Below are positions 45,005 through 55,605 of a stretch of DNA of 64,000 nt, piece by piece. Source of the stretch: Ailurus styani (lineage: Eukaryota; Chordata; Mammalia; Carnivora; Ailuridae); NCBI GenBank assembly GCA_002007465.1, contig LNAC01000136.1, positions 1,757,638 to 1,821,637 on the forward strand, given 5' to 3'. Every line of letters begins with the position of its first letter. Position 1 is the first letter of the stretch. The position numbers were made by a program, and so were the translations under genes. The notes under the pieces were generated by a model. It worked only from the letters and a program-made list of their open reading frames with translations. It did no database searches and was not told where the DNA came from.

Positions 45005-45650
45005 CGGTCTTATGTTATTTAAATCTATCACATTATTCTGTCTGGTACGTGAAAGATAATTGGGGAAGTGTCACCAGAAAGACCAATCATTTGATTAGAG
45101 GGCTGGGATTTTGGTATCAGCCCAACCTCTTGATCTCTAGGGAGGTGAGAGGGCTGCATGTTGAGTTCAGTTATGTGGCCAGTGATTGAACCAACCATGC
45201 CTTTGCAATGAAACCCCAATAAGAGTTCTGGCCACAGAAGCTCATTGGAGCTTCCTGCTCAGTGAGCACATTGGTGTGTGGAGAGGCTAGTGTGGCCCTG
45301 ATTATACAAGAAGAGGGTGAGGAAGCTCTGTGTTCCCTCCCAGATCTCGCCGTATGTGAATCCTATATAATAAATCTCTAATCATAAGCACAGCTACTTT
45401 CCTCAGTTTTATGAATTGATCTAACAAATCCTCAAACATGAGTGGGTCAAGGGAACTCCCAAATCTGCATACAATAGGCCAGAAGTACAAGTGGAACCCT
45501 GCTGGTGTCCTGGGAACCCCACTTAGGGCTGGCATATAAGGTGAGGGCAGTCTTGTGCAGGACCATGAGAACTGAGTTGCAGTACACCTAGTTGGTATGA
45601 GTTCTTTGGGGATTTTACCAAAATATTTTAACATGTACATTTACTTTCTT
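45005..45650 (+). mobile_element. ERV LTR, probably ERVL class
   Basis: LTR-like order: CCTTTGCAATGAAACCCCAATAAGAG, a CCTATATAATAAATCTC box near 45362-45378 with AATAAA, then AACATGAGTGGGTCAAGGGAACTCC and GGCAGTCTTGTGCAGG. I recognise the general LTR type but not the exact family. Confidence 0.55.
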
Positions 45651-45690
45651 AATCTCTTTCTAATAATGGTTTTAGAAAATACAGGCAAGA

Positions 45691-45803
45691 GGGGTGCCTG
45701 GCTGGCTCGGTTGGTGGAGCACGTGACTCTTCATCTCGGATTGTGAGTTCAAGCCCCAGGTTGGGTGTAGAGATTACTTAAAAATAAAATCTTAAAAAAA
45801 AAA
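45691..45803 (+). mobile_element. Old short CAN SINE
   Basis: GGGTGCCTGGCTGGCTCGG head, TTGGGTGTAGAGATTACTT end. Short AAAATACAG duplication. Confidence 0.93.
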
Positions 45804-45906
45804 TACAGAATAGAGAAAGTAAAAATAACCTGAGATTCCACTCCTCAAATTGAGCTATTCAACATATATTCTTTCAGTCTTTTTTCTGTGTGTATGTATG
45901 TCATTT

Positions 45907-46102
45907 TTTTTTATTTTTTTTAAGATTTTATTTATTTATTTGACACAGAGAGATCACAAGTAGGCAGAGAGGCAGACAGAGAGAGGAGGAAGCAGGCTCC
46001 TTGCTGAGCAGAGAGCCCGATGCGGGCCTCAGTCCCAGGACCCTGAGATCATGACCTGAGCCGAAGGCAGAGACTTTAACCCACTGAGCCACCCAGGTGC
46101 CC
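45907..46102 (-). mobile_element. Young CAN SINE with 14-base target duplication
   Basis: TATGTATGTCATTT at 45893-45906 and TATGTATGTCGTTT at 46103-46116, one mismatch. Confidence 0.96.
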
Positions 46103-46124
46103 TATGTATGTCGTTTTAAAATAT

Positions 46125-46490
46125 GAGGGCCATCAGCAATGGAGCCCTCCTTAAGTCAGGATGGAACCAAAGCTCGACATCAGTATATTCCACCTGCAGG
46201 AGGGGATGGCTTCTCCCATCCTTGGTCCCTTGACAGATGCCATGGTACACCTCTCCCCCAGGCCCTTGGTTATCTAGAAGCCTTTTGGGATTAAGTGAAC
46301 ACCAATGGCAGTTGGGGGACTATACAAATGGCACTAACCATCATATGTAATGGAGCTCCGTGGAATGTTACCATTTTTCACCCCTTAGCCAAGATATTCC
46401 TAATAAAGGATGGGATCTGAGAAAGGATACACTTGACCGAGCTTCAGGTAGTCATCTTGGCATTGGATGCCTTGACAAATAAATGATCCC
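46125..46490 (+). pseudogene. Possible decayed ERVL-type pol remnant (RNase H part)
   Basis: At 46433-46480 one frame reads LTELQVVILALDALTN, which has the Glu-Leu...Ala-Leu-Asp-Ala pattern of the RNase H helix of retroviral pol. In-frame stops lie immediately on both sides, so nothing functional is encoded. Not continuous with the LTR at 45005-45650, because other repeats lie between. Confidence 0.35.
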
Positions 46491-46849
46491 TTCTTCACAT
46501 TTATTATAAACTATTGGACCATTACCTAAAAATATTCCTCTTCAAGGTAAATAAAATAAAATAAAACTCTGGGAATCTCTTGCCTCACAAATTCCCACAA
46601 TTTAAATCAAAAGTACATGTCTCTACGTATACTAATGCTATAATACAAGGTCTTGCCAGACTACGCTTTACTCCCTTCAGAGTTAAAATATTTCTAACTA
46701 TAACTAAGAAATACATTTCACTACTTGGCATATGAAATGCAGGGCTCTTGGAAAAGGCATTTAATAACAGATGTTTGTTTTCTAAGCCACTGAGTGAAAG
46801 AATGGTTTATTAGAAGCAAAAACTAACTGATGTACAATGGGAGTCTAGC

Positions 46850-47330
46850 TTTAGCACCAGCACTTTGGAAAGCATTGAGGCAATATACAGTGAAATTAAA
46901 GAGGCATCTATTTAGTGTCCCACAATTCAGATCTTGAATATATACCTTGGAGAAAATGTCACAAATGTGATGTGCCCACAGAGATGTGCACAAGAATGTT
47001 CACTGCAGCCTTGCAGATGTCATAGGAAAAAAACTGGAAAAACCCAAGTGACTTATCAAAAGAAGACAACTTTGTATTCCAGTGTATTCATATAATGGAA
47101 TAATACCATGTCACAATCGAAGGAGTGAGCTAGAGCTACGTGATACAAAATGAATGGATCTTGAAAATAAAATGTTGAGTGTTAATTTTTAAGAAAAGTT
47201 ACCTTTTAGGAGATGAGGATGGTAGTAGGAGAAAAATACTGTTGCAGGAGGGCACAAAGATCATTCAGTTGGATCTGTGATGTGTTATTTCTTTAAAATA
47301 AAGCAAATATGTCAAAATAGTGACATTTTC
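46850..47330 (+). mobile_element. Old L1-type LINE 3' region
   Basis: GCACTTTGGAAAGCATTGAG, GTGCACAAGAATGTTCACTGCAG, ATGGAATAATACCATGTCAC, ATGAATGGATCTTGAAAATAAAATG. Confidence 0.75.
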
Positions 47331-47439
47331 AAAATATTATTCTGTTTATTTTTATATATTTGAAATAGCTAACAAAACAAACTAATAACTTTATATGTTT
47401 CTAATTTACCCACCAAAATAACATTTTAATAACTGCTTA

Positions 47440-47790
47440 ATATTCCAGCTTTAGGAGCTAACATTTCTTAATCTTTTAATTTTTGTTATCTAGGAGATTT
47501 ATAATTATTCACGTGCTTAAAGAAGGCTGTCATGAACCTCTGTGCAACACTGATTATTTCCATGTGACTCATTCTCAGAAGTATAATTGGTGGGTCAAAG
47601 TGTATTCACTTTTTAAAATTTCTAACACTTGTTTTTAAATTGTCCTTCAGAAAGGAATACAAATTTATACTACTATTAGCAGTGTATGTCTGTTTTATCA
47701 ACATCGACTAATATGGCTGGTAATTTCTTTTGGCCCGTCTGAGAGTTATGACTGGTGTTTGGATTTGCATTCTTTTGATTTTGGTGAGGG
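47440..47790 (-). mobile_element. Old LINE 3' region, minus strand
   Basis: GGCTGTCATGAACCTCTGTG, CTCAGAAGTATAATTGGTGGG, TTGCATTCTTTTGATTTTGG in antisense LINE order. Confidence 0.6.
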
Positions 47791-47791
47791 T

Positions 47792-48166
47792 ATATTAGTT
47801 TGCTAGGACAACCACAACAAAGCATCACAGGCTAGAGGGCTTAAACAGAAAATTATTTTTTCACAATTATGGAGGCCGAAAGTCTGAGATCAAGGTATTA
47901 GCAGAGCTGGTTTCTTCAAAGCTTTCTCTCCTTGCCGTGTGGATGGCTTTGTTCTGCCGGTGCCTTCCTGTGGTTTTCCCTCTGTATCTGTTCAGATTTT
48001 GTCATATAATGAAACCAGTCTTACTGGATTCGGACTTACTCTAATGACCTCGTTTTAACTTAATTACCTCTTTAATGACTTTATCCCCCAAAAGTCATAT
48101 TCTGAGATATTGAGGGTAACAAGTTCAGTGTATGAATTTGGAGATGATGCAGTTCAGCCCATAACA
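47792..48166 (-). mobile_element. MLT1-type (MaLR) LTR, minus strand
   Basis: TATTAGTTTGCTAGGACAACC, GGAGGCCGAAAGTCTGAGATC, AATGACCTCGTTTTAACTTAATTACC, TTCAGCCCATAACA. Nearly complete. Confidence 0.88.
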
Positions 48167-48235
48167 GACAGTGAACATTTTTTTCACAAATGTGTTATCC
48201 AATTGAATTTTTCTCTTGCAAAATTTCATCTTTGT

Positions 48236-48271
48236 GTTTTGTTTTGTTTTGTTTTGTTTTGTTTTGTTTTT
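48236..48271. repeat. (GTTTT)n microsatellite
   Basis: Seven GTTTT units in the T-rich tail of the adjoining minus-strand SINE. Confidence 0.95.
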
Positions 48272-48941
48272 AGTAAGCTCTATACCCAGTGTGGGGCTTG
48301 AACTTGTGATCCTGATGATGAGGGGGCAGAAGGCTAGCTGAGGACAAAGCACAAGCTGACACTCCTCAATCCCTGCCCCCCACTCCCAGGTGGGATCTGT
48401 GTGACATTCCTCAGGCACTCCTGGCCGTCCTAAAGTTAAGGGAAGGGAAAAGCAGATGGTTAGTTTGTAGAGATCACAGTCCTTCAAGACACCAGTCTCC
48501 CTCGGTTTACAAATGTCTTAGTGATTTACAAGGAAAAAAGCATTCTTATCAATAACCTAATTTCCAGAAGGAAACTCCCAACCGTCTGAATGTAACGCTT
48601 TACTAGAGGGAAAAACAACCTTAACTTGACAATGGCAAGGCCTCCAATAGCTTGTAGGTCCTCTTTAGCATGCAGAAATTCTTTTGAAAACCTCCGTTTT
48701 TCCTTATCCCCAATTCCCAAGTATATAACCAGTCACCCCTCACAAACCTGGTGCAGAAGCTCTTTGTGCCCATGGGTCCTGTGCTTTAATAAAGCCACCA
48801 TTTTGCACCAAAGATATCTCAGGAATTCCTTCTAGGCCATTGGCTCTGGATCTCACCCACCAAACCTCACTTACATTCAAAACTACATGACTGAGACCAA
48901 GAGTCACATACTCTACTGACTGAGGCAGTAAGGTGCCCCTT
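48272..48941 (-). mobile_element. Old CAN SINE, minus strand, split by an LTR
   Basis: The left half (AGTAAGCTCTATACCCAGTG, GGGGCTTGAACTTGTGATCC) ends near 48318. The right half (GAGACCAAGAGTCACATACTC, GAGGCAGTAAGGTGCCCC) resumes near 48891. Together they make one short SINE, so the SINE is older than the insert. Confidence 0.85.
48319..48886 (+). mobile_element. ERV class I-like solo LTR inserted in a SINE
   Basis: About 570 bases starting TGAGGGGGCAGAAGG. Contains a TATATAACCAG box near 48721 and a TTTAATAAAGCC polyadenylation signal at about 48787, spaced as in a gammaretrovirus-like LTR. ATGA is present on both sides (48315-48318, 48887-48890) as a candidate 4-base target duplication. 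The right end is not a perfect CA. Confidence 0.75.
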
Positions 48942-49539
48942 TGCTTTTTTATTGTATCTTATTGGGATTTTTGCTTATTGATTTATAAGCATTTACTGTG
49001 TTAGACTACTTGTCATAAAATGTGCCCATTATTAAAAAATTATTAAAGAAGACAATTTAGGTGATACAAACAACCTTTAGGACTTCATGAAGTAGAGCCT
49101 TTTAGAGAACGGCAGAATAAAGCAGAAGGCAGGAAGTGTTTATGGGATAGAGAATAAAGAGCAAGGAAGAGAAAAAAAAAATCTAATTGGCTGGGGCCAT
49201 ATAGTGAATCTTGTTTAGAGTGAGAAGGAACAAAAAGAAAGTATAGAGCACAGAGTTAGCTTGGCATTTGGGAATTGGCTTCCTGGCTCTACTCTGTTTC
49301 TGGTCCATCCAAGCATTTACAGAAAAATGAAAGGTATTTAAGTTTTGATTTGCTGACGTGATGCTCTGGGCAGGAGCCACTCCCTCCATCTTGGGCCAAG
49401 AAAGTTACTTCAACCAAGTATTTTTCCTAGTTTGTTAGTGGTTATTTAGTTAAGAGGTGATAAGATTTTGTTTCCAGGCAGAAGTTTTATGTAGTCAAAT
49501 GAAACAATGTTTTCCTTTATGGTTTTCTGCATTGAGGGT

Positions 49540-50260
49540 CCCCAAAAGTTTTATGAATATCTAAATACTTCATACACAGTAAGAAATTTTACTTATAATT
49601 TATAGATAAATTATATCTATAATTTGCATTTCTTCTGTGATGTTTTTTACATGTAAACCCTTAACATTTTTTTACATTTAAATATTTAATCCAGATAGAA
49701 TTCATTTAGTATATGTTATAAAGTATAGAGCTGACTTCATCTTTTCCTAAATATTTAGCTAGTTGCCTAAACTTGATAGCCCATACTTTGGGTAAATATT
49801 AAGTATTTTAAAAAGAAAATAAAAATAAGATTACTGGGCACCTGGGTGGCTCAGTGGGTTAAAGCCTCTGCTTTCGGCTCAGGTCATGATCTCAGCATCC
49901 TGGGATCGAGGCCCGCATCGGGCTCCCTGCTCAGCAGGGAGCCTGCTTCCTCCTCTTCCTGTCTCTCTGCCTGCCTCTCTGCCTACTAGTAATCTCTCTA
50001 TCTGTGTCAAATAAATAAATAAAATCTTTAAAAAAAAATAAGATTACTGTCTCTTATTAGCCTTTTGGTAATGTTTTTCATGTGAACTTTTGTGGTGGTT
50101 CAATGAACATTTTTTACTGAATATTCTAGAAAAGTACATTTGATTGTTGCTTTGTCAAAATTTGTCAACTTGTAGGTTGGCTGATTTCACTTTTACTGTT
50201 TTCTGAGGTAGGATAAATGAATCATATTTGCCTTAACACCAAAATGTAACTTTTGGCCTT
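49540..50260 (-). mobile_element. L1-like sequence, minus strand, interrupted by a SINE
   Basis: AATCCAGATAGAATTCATTTAG, TTTAGCTAGTTGCCTAAACTTG and, beyond the SINE, AAGTACATTTGATTGTTGC follow antisense L1 order. Confidence 0.55.
49837..50033 (+). mobile_element. Young CAN SINE with 16-base target duplication
   Basis: AAAAATAAGATTACTG at 49821-49836 and 50034-50049. Confidence 0.97.
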
Positions 50261-50267
50261 TCCATTT

Positions 50268-50454
50268 TTTTTTTTAAGATTTTATTTATTTGACAGAGAG
50301 AGACATCACAAGTAGGCAGAGAGGCAGGCAGAGAGAGGGGGAAGCAGGCTCCCTGCTGAGCAGAGAGCCCGATGTGGGGCTCAATCCCAGGACCCTGAGA
50401 TCATGACCTGAGCCGAAGGCAGAGGCTTTAACCCACTGAGCCACCCAGGCACCC
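50268..50454 (-). mobile_element. CAN SINE, minus strand
   Basis: T run, GACAGAGAGAGACATCACAAG, ending CCACCCAGGCACCCC. Confidence 0.95.
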
Positions 50455-51580
50455 CTGCCTTTTCATTTTGAATAGGGGAAAAAAGAAAGATTTAGCTACC
50501 TATCACCCAGTTCTACGTTACTCAGAGCACCCTGCAACATACAAATGCTTTATTTTACAGGTTCTCTTCAGCTTTTGAAAAAAGAACAGACATTTGAAGT
50601 ATTGAAGTACTGGATACTTTTCATAATACTCAACAAGATAGTAGAGGCTGATTTTTGTCTTATCAGTGAGGATGGATATTCATGTCACAAGATTGGGAAA
50701 ACAGCCTAGTTTGTTCCTTCCCCCACCCCTGGTGACTCCTTAGAAACCATCACAATTCAGAAAATGTTTATGTAGCCAACTGCCGTTACCTTTGATTTAA
50801 AGGTAAACCACACTTTGGAATCTGTACCACCTTGTGCTGAAGGCAAGGCAGAAATGAAAACGTCAAAACATAGTTCTAAGAAGATAAATTTCCCTGTGAA
50901 TTAGCTTGGTCAGGTTTGAGCAAAAATAAGTCTTTGAGCAAACTGTTTCAGAAAGGAAGAAACAAAAATATTTAATCACCATAAATTCGTTGCCATTCCA
51001 CATTGGAAAGTTTAACCATAGTACCTCACTGACTCATTTCTGTGGATTTCTTGCAACTATGTTATAGCTAATGCTATTCTTAGGAGAGCTGTGGAATACC
51101 CATCTCATGGAGGCATGAAAAAAAAAATCAGGAGCATTATCCGTTCCTTTCTTGTTGCAGATATGCAAGAAACATGCTAATTTGGGGAGAAGAATCTAAT
51201 AATTCTTTTATTCATTAAGTTCATTTGGGGGGCACCTGGCTGGTTCAGTTGGTAGAGCATGTTTTTGAAACTGGTAATTGTGATGACTTGGAAAAAGGAA
51301 AATTTGGTGGTGGCTAGAGGCCAGAGGGCTGTGGTGGTGGTGGAAACTTACTTTTCACTCTATATAATTTATACCTTTCCAATTTTATACCATGTGCATA
51401 TATCACATATTCAAACAAATTAGTTCTTTTAAGTGTTATTTCTAGGCAGTACTTTTTATGTTAGGGCTCAATTACATTTAGAATAAATGCAAGTGAGAGC
51501 ACAACAATGGGATCTGTACCACTGCTCCAGATAGAAAGAATTGATTTACATTTTAAACGATTTACACTTTAAACAATTTA
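50455..51580. other. Single-copy DNA, no gene; a SINE head scrap near 51230
   Basis: A 34-base SINE head (GGGGGCACCTGGCTGGTTCAG, 51229-51262) stands alone with its body missing. Nothing else recognised. Confidence 0.5.
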
Positions 51581-51584
51581 TTTT

Positions 51585-51700
51585 TTTTTAGTTTCATTCG
51601 TTCATTCAACAAATAGTTAAGTAACAATCCTGTGCCAGGCATCAGCCAATAATTATGTAAATCAGTTGGTGACAATCATGAAAGACTAGAAGGGGTCATA
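51585..51700 (+). mobile_element. L2/MIR-type scrap
   Basis: TTCATTCGTTCATTCAACAAATAG and CCTGTGCCAGGCATCAGCC are the familiar end of old mammalian LINE2-type repeats. Confidence 0.6.
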
Positions 51701-52080
51701 CACAGACTGAAAAGAGAGATTGCTGGGCTTGTACAGATTAAGCAGGAACCCACAAAACAGTCACGTGTGAATAACGTGTGAGGTTTTTTATAATCTTGCT
51801 GGATTGCAGTGAGTTCCTGGGAAAATACGCTGGGATGAGCACCGAGGTGCGTGAACCAGGATGAGGATGTATTTTGTTGAATATCCATCACACTTGACCA
51901 CCTCTGCAATGGCCTTTTTCATCCACTTGCTACTTTTGCCAAATCCATAAACGATAATCTCTGCCTTATAGTTTGAAGAGGGAGATGAGAGAAAATTCCT
52001 TTTATTTTATTTGTCTTTATTAAGGCAAAGAATTTTAGAAACGTCATAGTGGTAGAAGATAGACTGAGGCATAATAAACG

Positions 52081-52427
52081 TGTTAAGGGTTTTACTTGAG
52101 CAAAAATCAATTCAAATCAGGCAGCATCCAGTCTTGCAGACGGAAAGCTCTGAGGAGCAATATGAAGCGAAAGACTTTTATAGGCAGAAAGGAGGAGGAA
52201 CAAGAAGTTATATTGGACAAAAGGGTGGTTATTGCAAGGTCGCTCTCTAGGGGATGGCAAGGGTTTATCAGGCAGTTGACCTGACTCGTGCTGACCAGGT
52301 GATTCCTGATTGACTGGTTTAAGATCCTATTGCTTTGAAATTTAAAACTAGAATTAAGTCTTGGTTTTGTGACGTGGGGTTTAGCATAAGTGACTTCATT
52401 TGGGGCCTCATGGCTTGCTTTTTAGCA
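52081..52427 (-). mobile_element. ERV1-like solo LTR, copy 2 of 3
   Basis: Read on the minus strand it starts TGCTAAAAAGCAAG and ends CTTAACA, with a CTATAAAAGTC TATA box (52169-52179). Homologous to 31335-31714 and 53788-54175. It lies divergently to copy 3, about 1.36 kb away. A target duplication is not clear. Confidence 0.8.
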
Positions 52428-52440
52428 ATAGCTAACTGTA

Positions 52441-52631
52441 GGGCGCCTGGGTAGCTCAGTCAGTTAAGTGTCTACCTTCGGCTCAGGTCATGATCCCAGG
52501 GTCCTGGGATCAAGTCCTGCATTAGAGGAGCAGGGAGCCTGCTTTTTTCCCCTCTGCCTCTCTCTCTCTGTCTCTCATGAATAAATAAATAAAATCTTAA
52601 AAAAAGATCATTTAAAAAACTTAAAAAAAAA
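52441..52631 (+). mobile_element. CAN SINE with 11-base target duplication
   Basis: AGCTAACTGTA at 52430-52440 and AGCTAACTATA at 52632-52642. Confidence 0.95.
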
Positions 52632-52725
52632 AGCTAACTATAAATGATTCCAAAGAAAATAATTTCTTACCTCGTTTAGACTTAAGAAAAGGACAAACTC
52701 GTGACCACATGTGGTTCATACCTTC

Positions 52726-52817
52726 CTTTTTTTTCTTTCTTTTTTTTTTATTAACATATAATGAATGTATTATTTGTTTTAGGGGTACAGGACTGTGAAT
52801 CATCAGTCTTACACAAT
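52726..52817 (-). mobile_element. Severely truncated young L1 3' end with 16-base target duplication
   Basis: TGTGGTTCATACCTTC at 52710-52725 and 52818-52833 flanks only 92 bases: an interrupted T run and the terminal L1 segment (ATTAACATATAATG...ACAGGACTGTGAATCATCAG). Confidence 0.95.
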
Positions 52818-52833
52818 TGTGGTTCATACCTTC

Positions 52834-53787
52834 TTAATTTCTAAGTATCCAAAAGAAACGTTCTCATTCTCCTCAAAACTAAAAAGTCTTAATAATGTCT
52901 ACATTACAATGTAAACAAACAGAAAGGAAGCCCTGCAAGGCTTGTTTTAGTTAAATATGAGGTAGCTGTGATGGCTTGAATCCCCTCCTATTCCCTGAAT
53001 GCAGGAGAGCAAACATGGGAACGGAACTCAAAACATTGAATAACAGCGATTTGAGGGCAGAGACGAGGAACTCACAATGGAAAGACACAATGGAAATCCC
53101 AAGGGTTTTTGTTTTGTTTTGTTTCTCTGTTGTGAAGAGGGTGGGGACAAATACTTTAGCACAATATTAAATTATTCTTGGTATCTATTTACCTTACTCA
53201 TTAACTGTTAAGAATTTACCTCCTGCTACTCGTTTTCAAAACCAAGACCATTTCATTAAATAATGCTTAATTTTTTAAGCAAAGCCCCAAGGTTATGAAT
53301 GAAATTTGACCACTTTCTTTTCACATTTTTAATAAAACCTCTTGAGAAATTTAGAGCAGTTCAGTAAACTTTTTTGAATGTAGGCAAATTTTATATTAAG
53401 AGAATCTTTTGATATCGTGCTACAACTTATTTTTAAGATAACAGTTAATATCAATCTCTTATTCATACTGCTAATGGAAGGAAGTTAATTGAATTTCCCT
53501 ATATATTAAAGTTTATATTTTGGTACTGATGAATTATGTTATGAATATTGCTAGAGGAATCAAACAGTCTGGTATATATGGAAACCAAGTGATATAAAAA
53601 GGACCAAGTTCTTAACTAAGCAACTCACATTAATGTTATGACTATATTAACTGTGTATTTCAAGTCAGAGCTTTTCTAACTATAAAAGAAAAACATTAAA
53701 ATTGGTACACTGATTTATAAAACAGTTTTTCTGTAAGTATTCCAATTTCATTCAGAAAGAAAACTAACTTACTTCACTATCTACCCG
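52834..53787. other. AT-rich single-copy DNA, no gene
   Basis: A small (GTTTT)n near 53108. No exon or repeat recognised. Confidence 0.55.
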
Positions 53788-54175
53788 TGTTAAAGACAAG
53801 ACAGTAGGCTCAAAATGGAGTCACTTATGCTAAGCCCCATGGTACCAAACCAGGATGTAACTTATGGTTTTGGTTCTCCCAGAAATGGTGCCTTAAACCT
53901 GAGTAGGAATTGCCTACTCAGCACTAATTAGGTCATCTGCCTAAGAGACCCTGGCCATTCCCTAAAGGAAAGTAATCTTGTAATAACCAACTTGCTTTTT
54001 TGCTCAGTGTAACTTCCTTGTTCCTGCTCCATTCTGCTTATAGAATTGTTGTATTTTGTACAGCTCCTCAGAGTTCTTTTCCATCTGCTAGATTGGATGT
54101 TGCCTGATTCATGGATTATTGAATAAAGCCAATAAGAACTTTAAAAGTTACTCAGCTGAATTTTGTTTTTTAACA
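53788..54175 (+). mobile_element. ERV1-like solo LTR, copy 3 of 3
   Basis: Starts TGTTAAAGACAAGAC and ends TTTTTAACA, with an intact ATTGAATAAAGCC polyadenylation signal near 54118-54130. Flanks CCCG and CCTG could be a 4-base target duplication that has suffered one CpG transition. The best preserved of the three copies. Confidence 0.85.
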
Positions 54176-54383
54176 CCTGATAACAACTTACCTTGTGATA
54201 TTAGCTGGTAACATAAACAGCAAACAATTTTGAGGACTCACACAAGACTCCATAACAATGGATAAAATTTTATATTATAGAACATTTACTTTCATTTAGT
54301 ACATATTTAAATATATTCTTTGGGCAGCTTATTTTTGGGACTATATTTTGAAAAACAAGCAAAACTTTAAATATTGACTTTGA

Positions 54384-54583
54384 GGGCGCCTGGGTGGCTC
54401 AGTGGGTTAAAGCCTCTGCCTTCGGCTCAGGTCATGATCTCAGGGTCCTGGGATCGAGGCCCACATCGGGCTCTCTGCTCAGCGGGGAGCCTGCTTCCTC
54501 CTCTCTCTCTGCCTGCCTCTCTGCCTACTTGTGATCTCGCTCTCTGTCAAGTAAATAAATTAAAAATAAATAAATAAATAAAT
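54384..54583 (+). mobile_element. Young CAN SINE with 15-base target duplication
   Basis: AAATATTGACTTTGA at 54369-54383 and 54584-54598. The body is close to the apparent family consensus in this window. Confidence 0.97.
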
Positions 54584-55229
54584 AAATATTGACTTTGACA
54601 GGAAACATATGCACTGTGAACAATTTATTTGCCATCTCATTTTTCTTCCCCTCCCTCCATCTCCAGCCATCAATATGACCAGTTTCTTGTGTAAGAAGTT
54701 ATGTACCTCTCTAAGCATTCTGTGTATATCTGACACTTTGGGGACACAGGATTCTGGGGGTGTGCTGAAACTTTCTATTTGCCTCCTCTTGCCCATCTAA
54801 AATTTGCTCGTTAGAGTTCACTTCCCCGCGTGAGGGCGAACATTCAGCAGGTGCGTGAGGCTCAGCTACACACTGCTAACTGGGGACACATTCTCAGTCC
54901 GGTAATTTGGTTGTTCAGTCACATGCATTACCCAAACTTCCCAAAATTCAAAACTTCAAAACTATTCTGAGGCTCCTTACTGCCACACCTCTTCCCTTTG
55001 AAAGCAGTGGATTTTGAGGGAACCACAATAGCCCTCTTCATGAATAAATAAACCACTTCATAAATCCTCCCTCTTCTTCATTTTTAAACTTCATTTTAAA
55101 ACTTTTTAAACTTCATTTCTTCTATTTTTAAACTTGATTTAGATCAGGGATCCAAGACTTCTGTAATTGTTTGTCAGCAATTTCCTTTGAGAGGTCTACA
55201 CAGTGAGGGGCTGCAGAATGCGCCACGCC

Positions 55230-55414
55230 AGGGACGCTGGGTGGTGCGGCTGGGTGGGCAGCTGACCTTTGGTTTCGGGGTGGGTCGTGATCTTGGGGTC
55301 CTAGGATTGAGCCTCGCATCTGCCTCAGGATTCTTGCTCTCCCTCTGCCCCTCCCCTAGCTTGCTCTCTCTCTCTCTAGAATAAATGGATAAACCGTTAA
55401 AAATAATAATTAAA
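55230..55414 (+). mobile_element. Diverged CAN SINE
   Basis: GACGCTGGGTGGTGCGGCTGG head. Imperfect duplication AGAATGCGCCACGCCA / AGAATATGCCACCCCA at about 55214-55229 and 55415-55430. Confidence 0.9.
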
Positions 55415-55518
55415 AGAATATGCCACCCCAAAGGTATGCCTCTCTGGCACGTGCATTATTTTGAGCTAAAGGCCATTGAGAGCCAGCAAATACAGGAAAA
55501 GCTTTAAAAACAGGACAC

Positions 55519-55605
55519 AGGGGCACCTGGGTGGCTCAGCTGGTTAAGCGTTGGCCTTTGGTTCAGGTCATATCCCAGGGTCCTGGGATGGAGCCCCATT
55601 GCTGG
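55519..55605 (+). mobile_element. 5' part of a CAN SINE, body cut off
   Basis: GGGGCACCTGGGTGGCTCAGC through GGGATGGAGCCCCATT, then the sequence leaves the SINE pattern abruptly. The CT-rich middle and tail are absent. Confidence 0.9.

Noticed and set aside
52081..54175. A provirus bounded by two LTRs
   Set aside because: The two LTRs are in opposite orientation and the interval between them has no retroviral coding trace.
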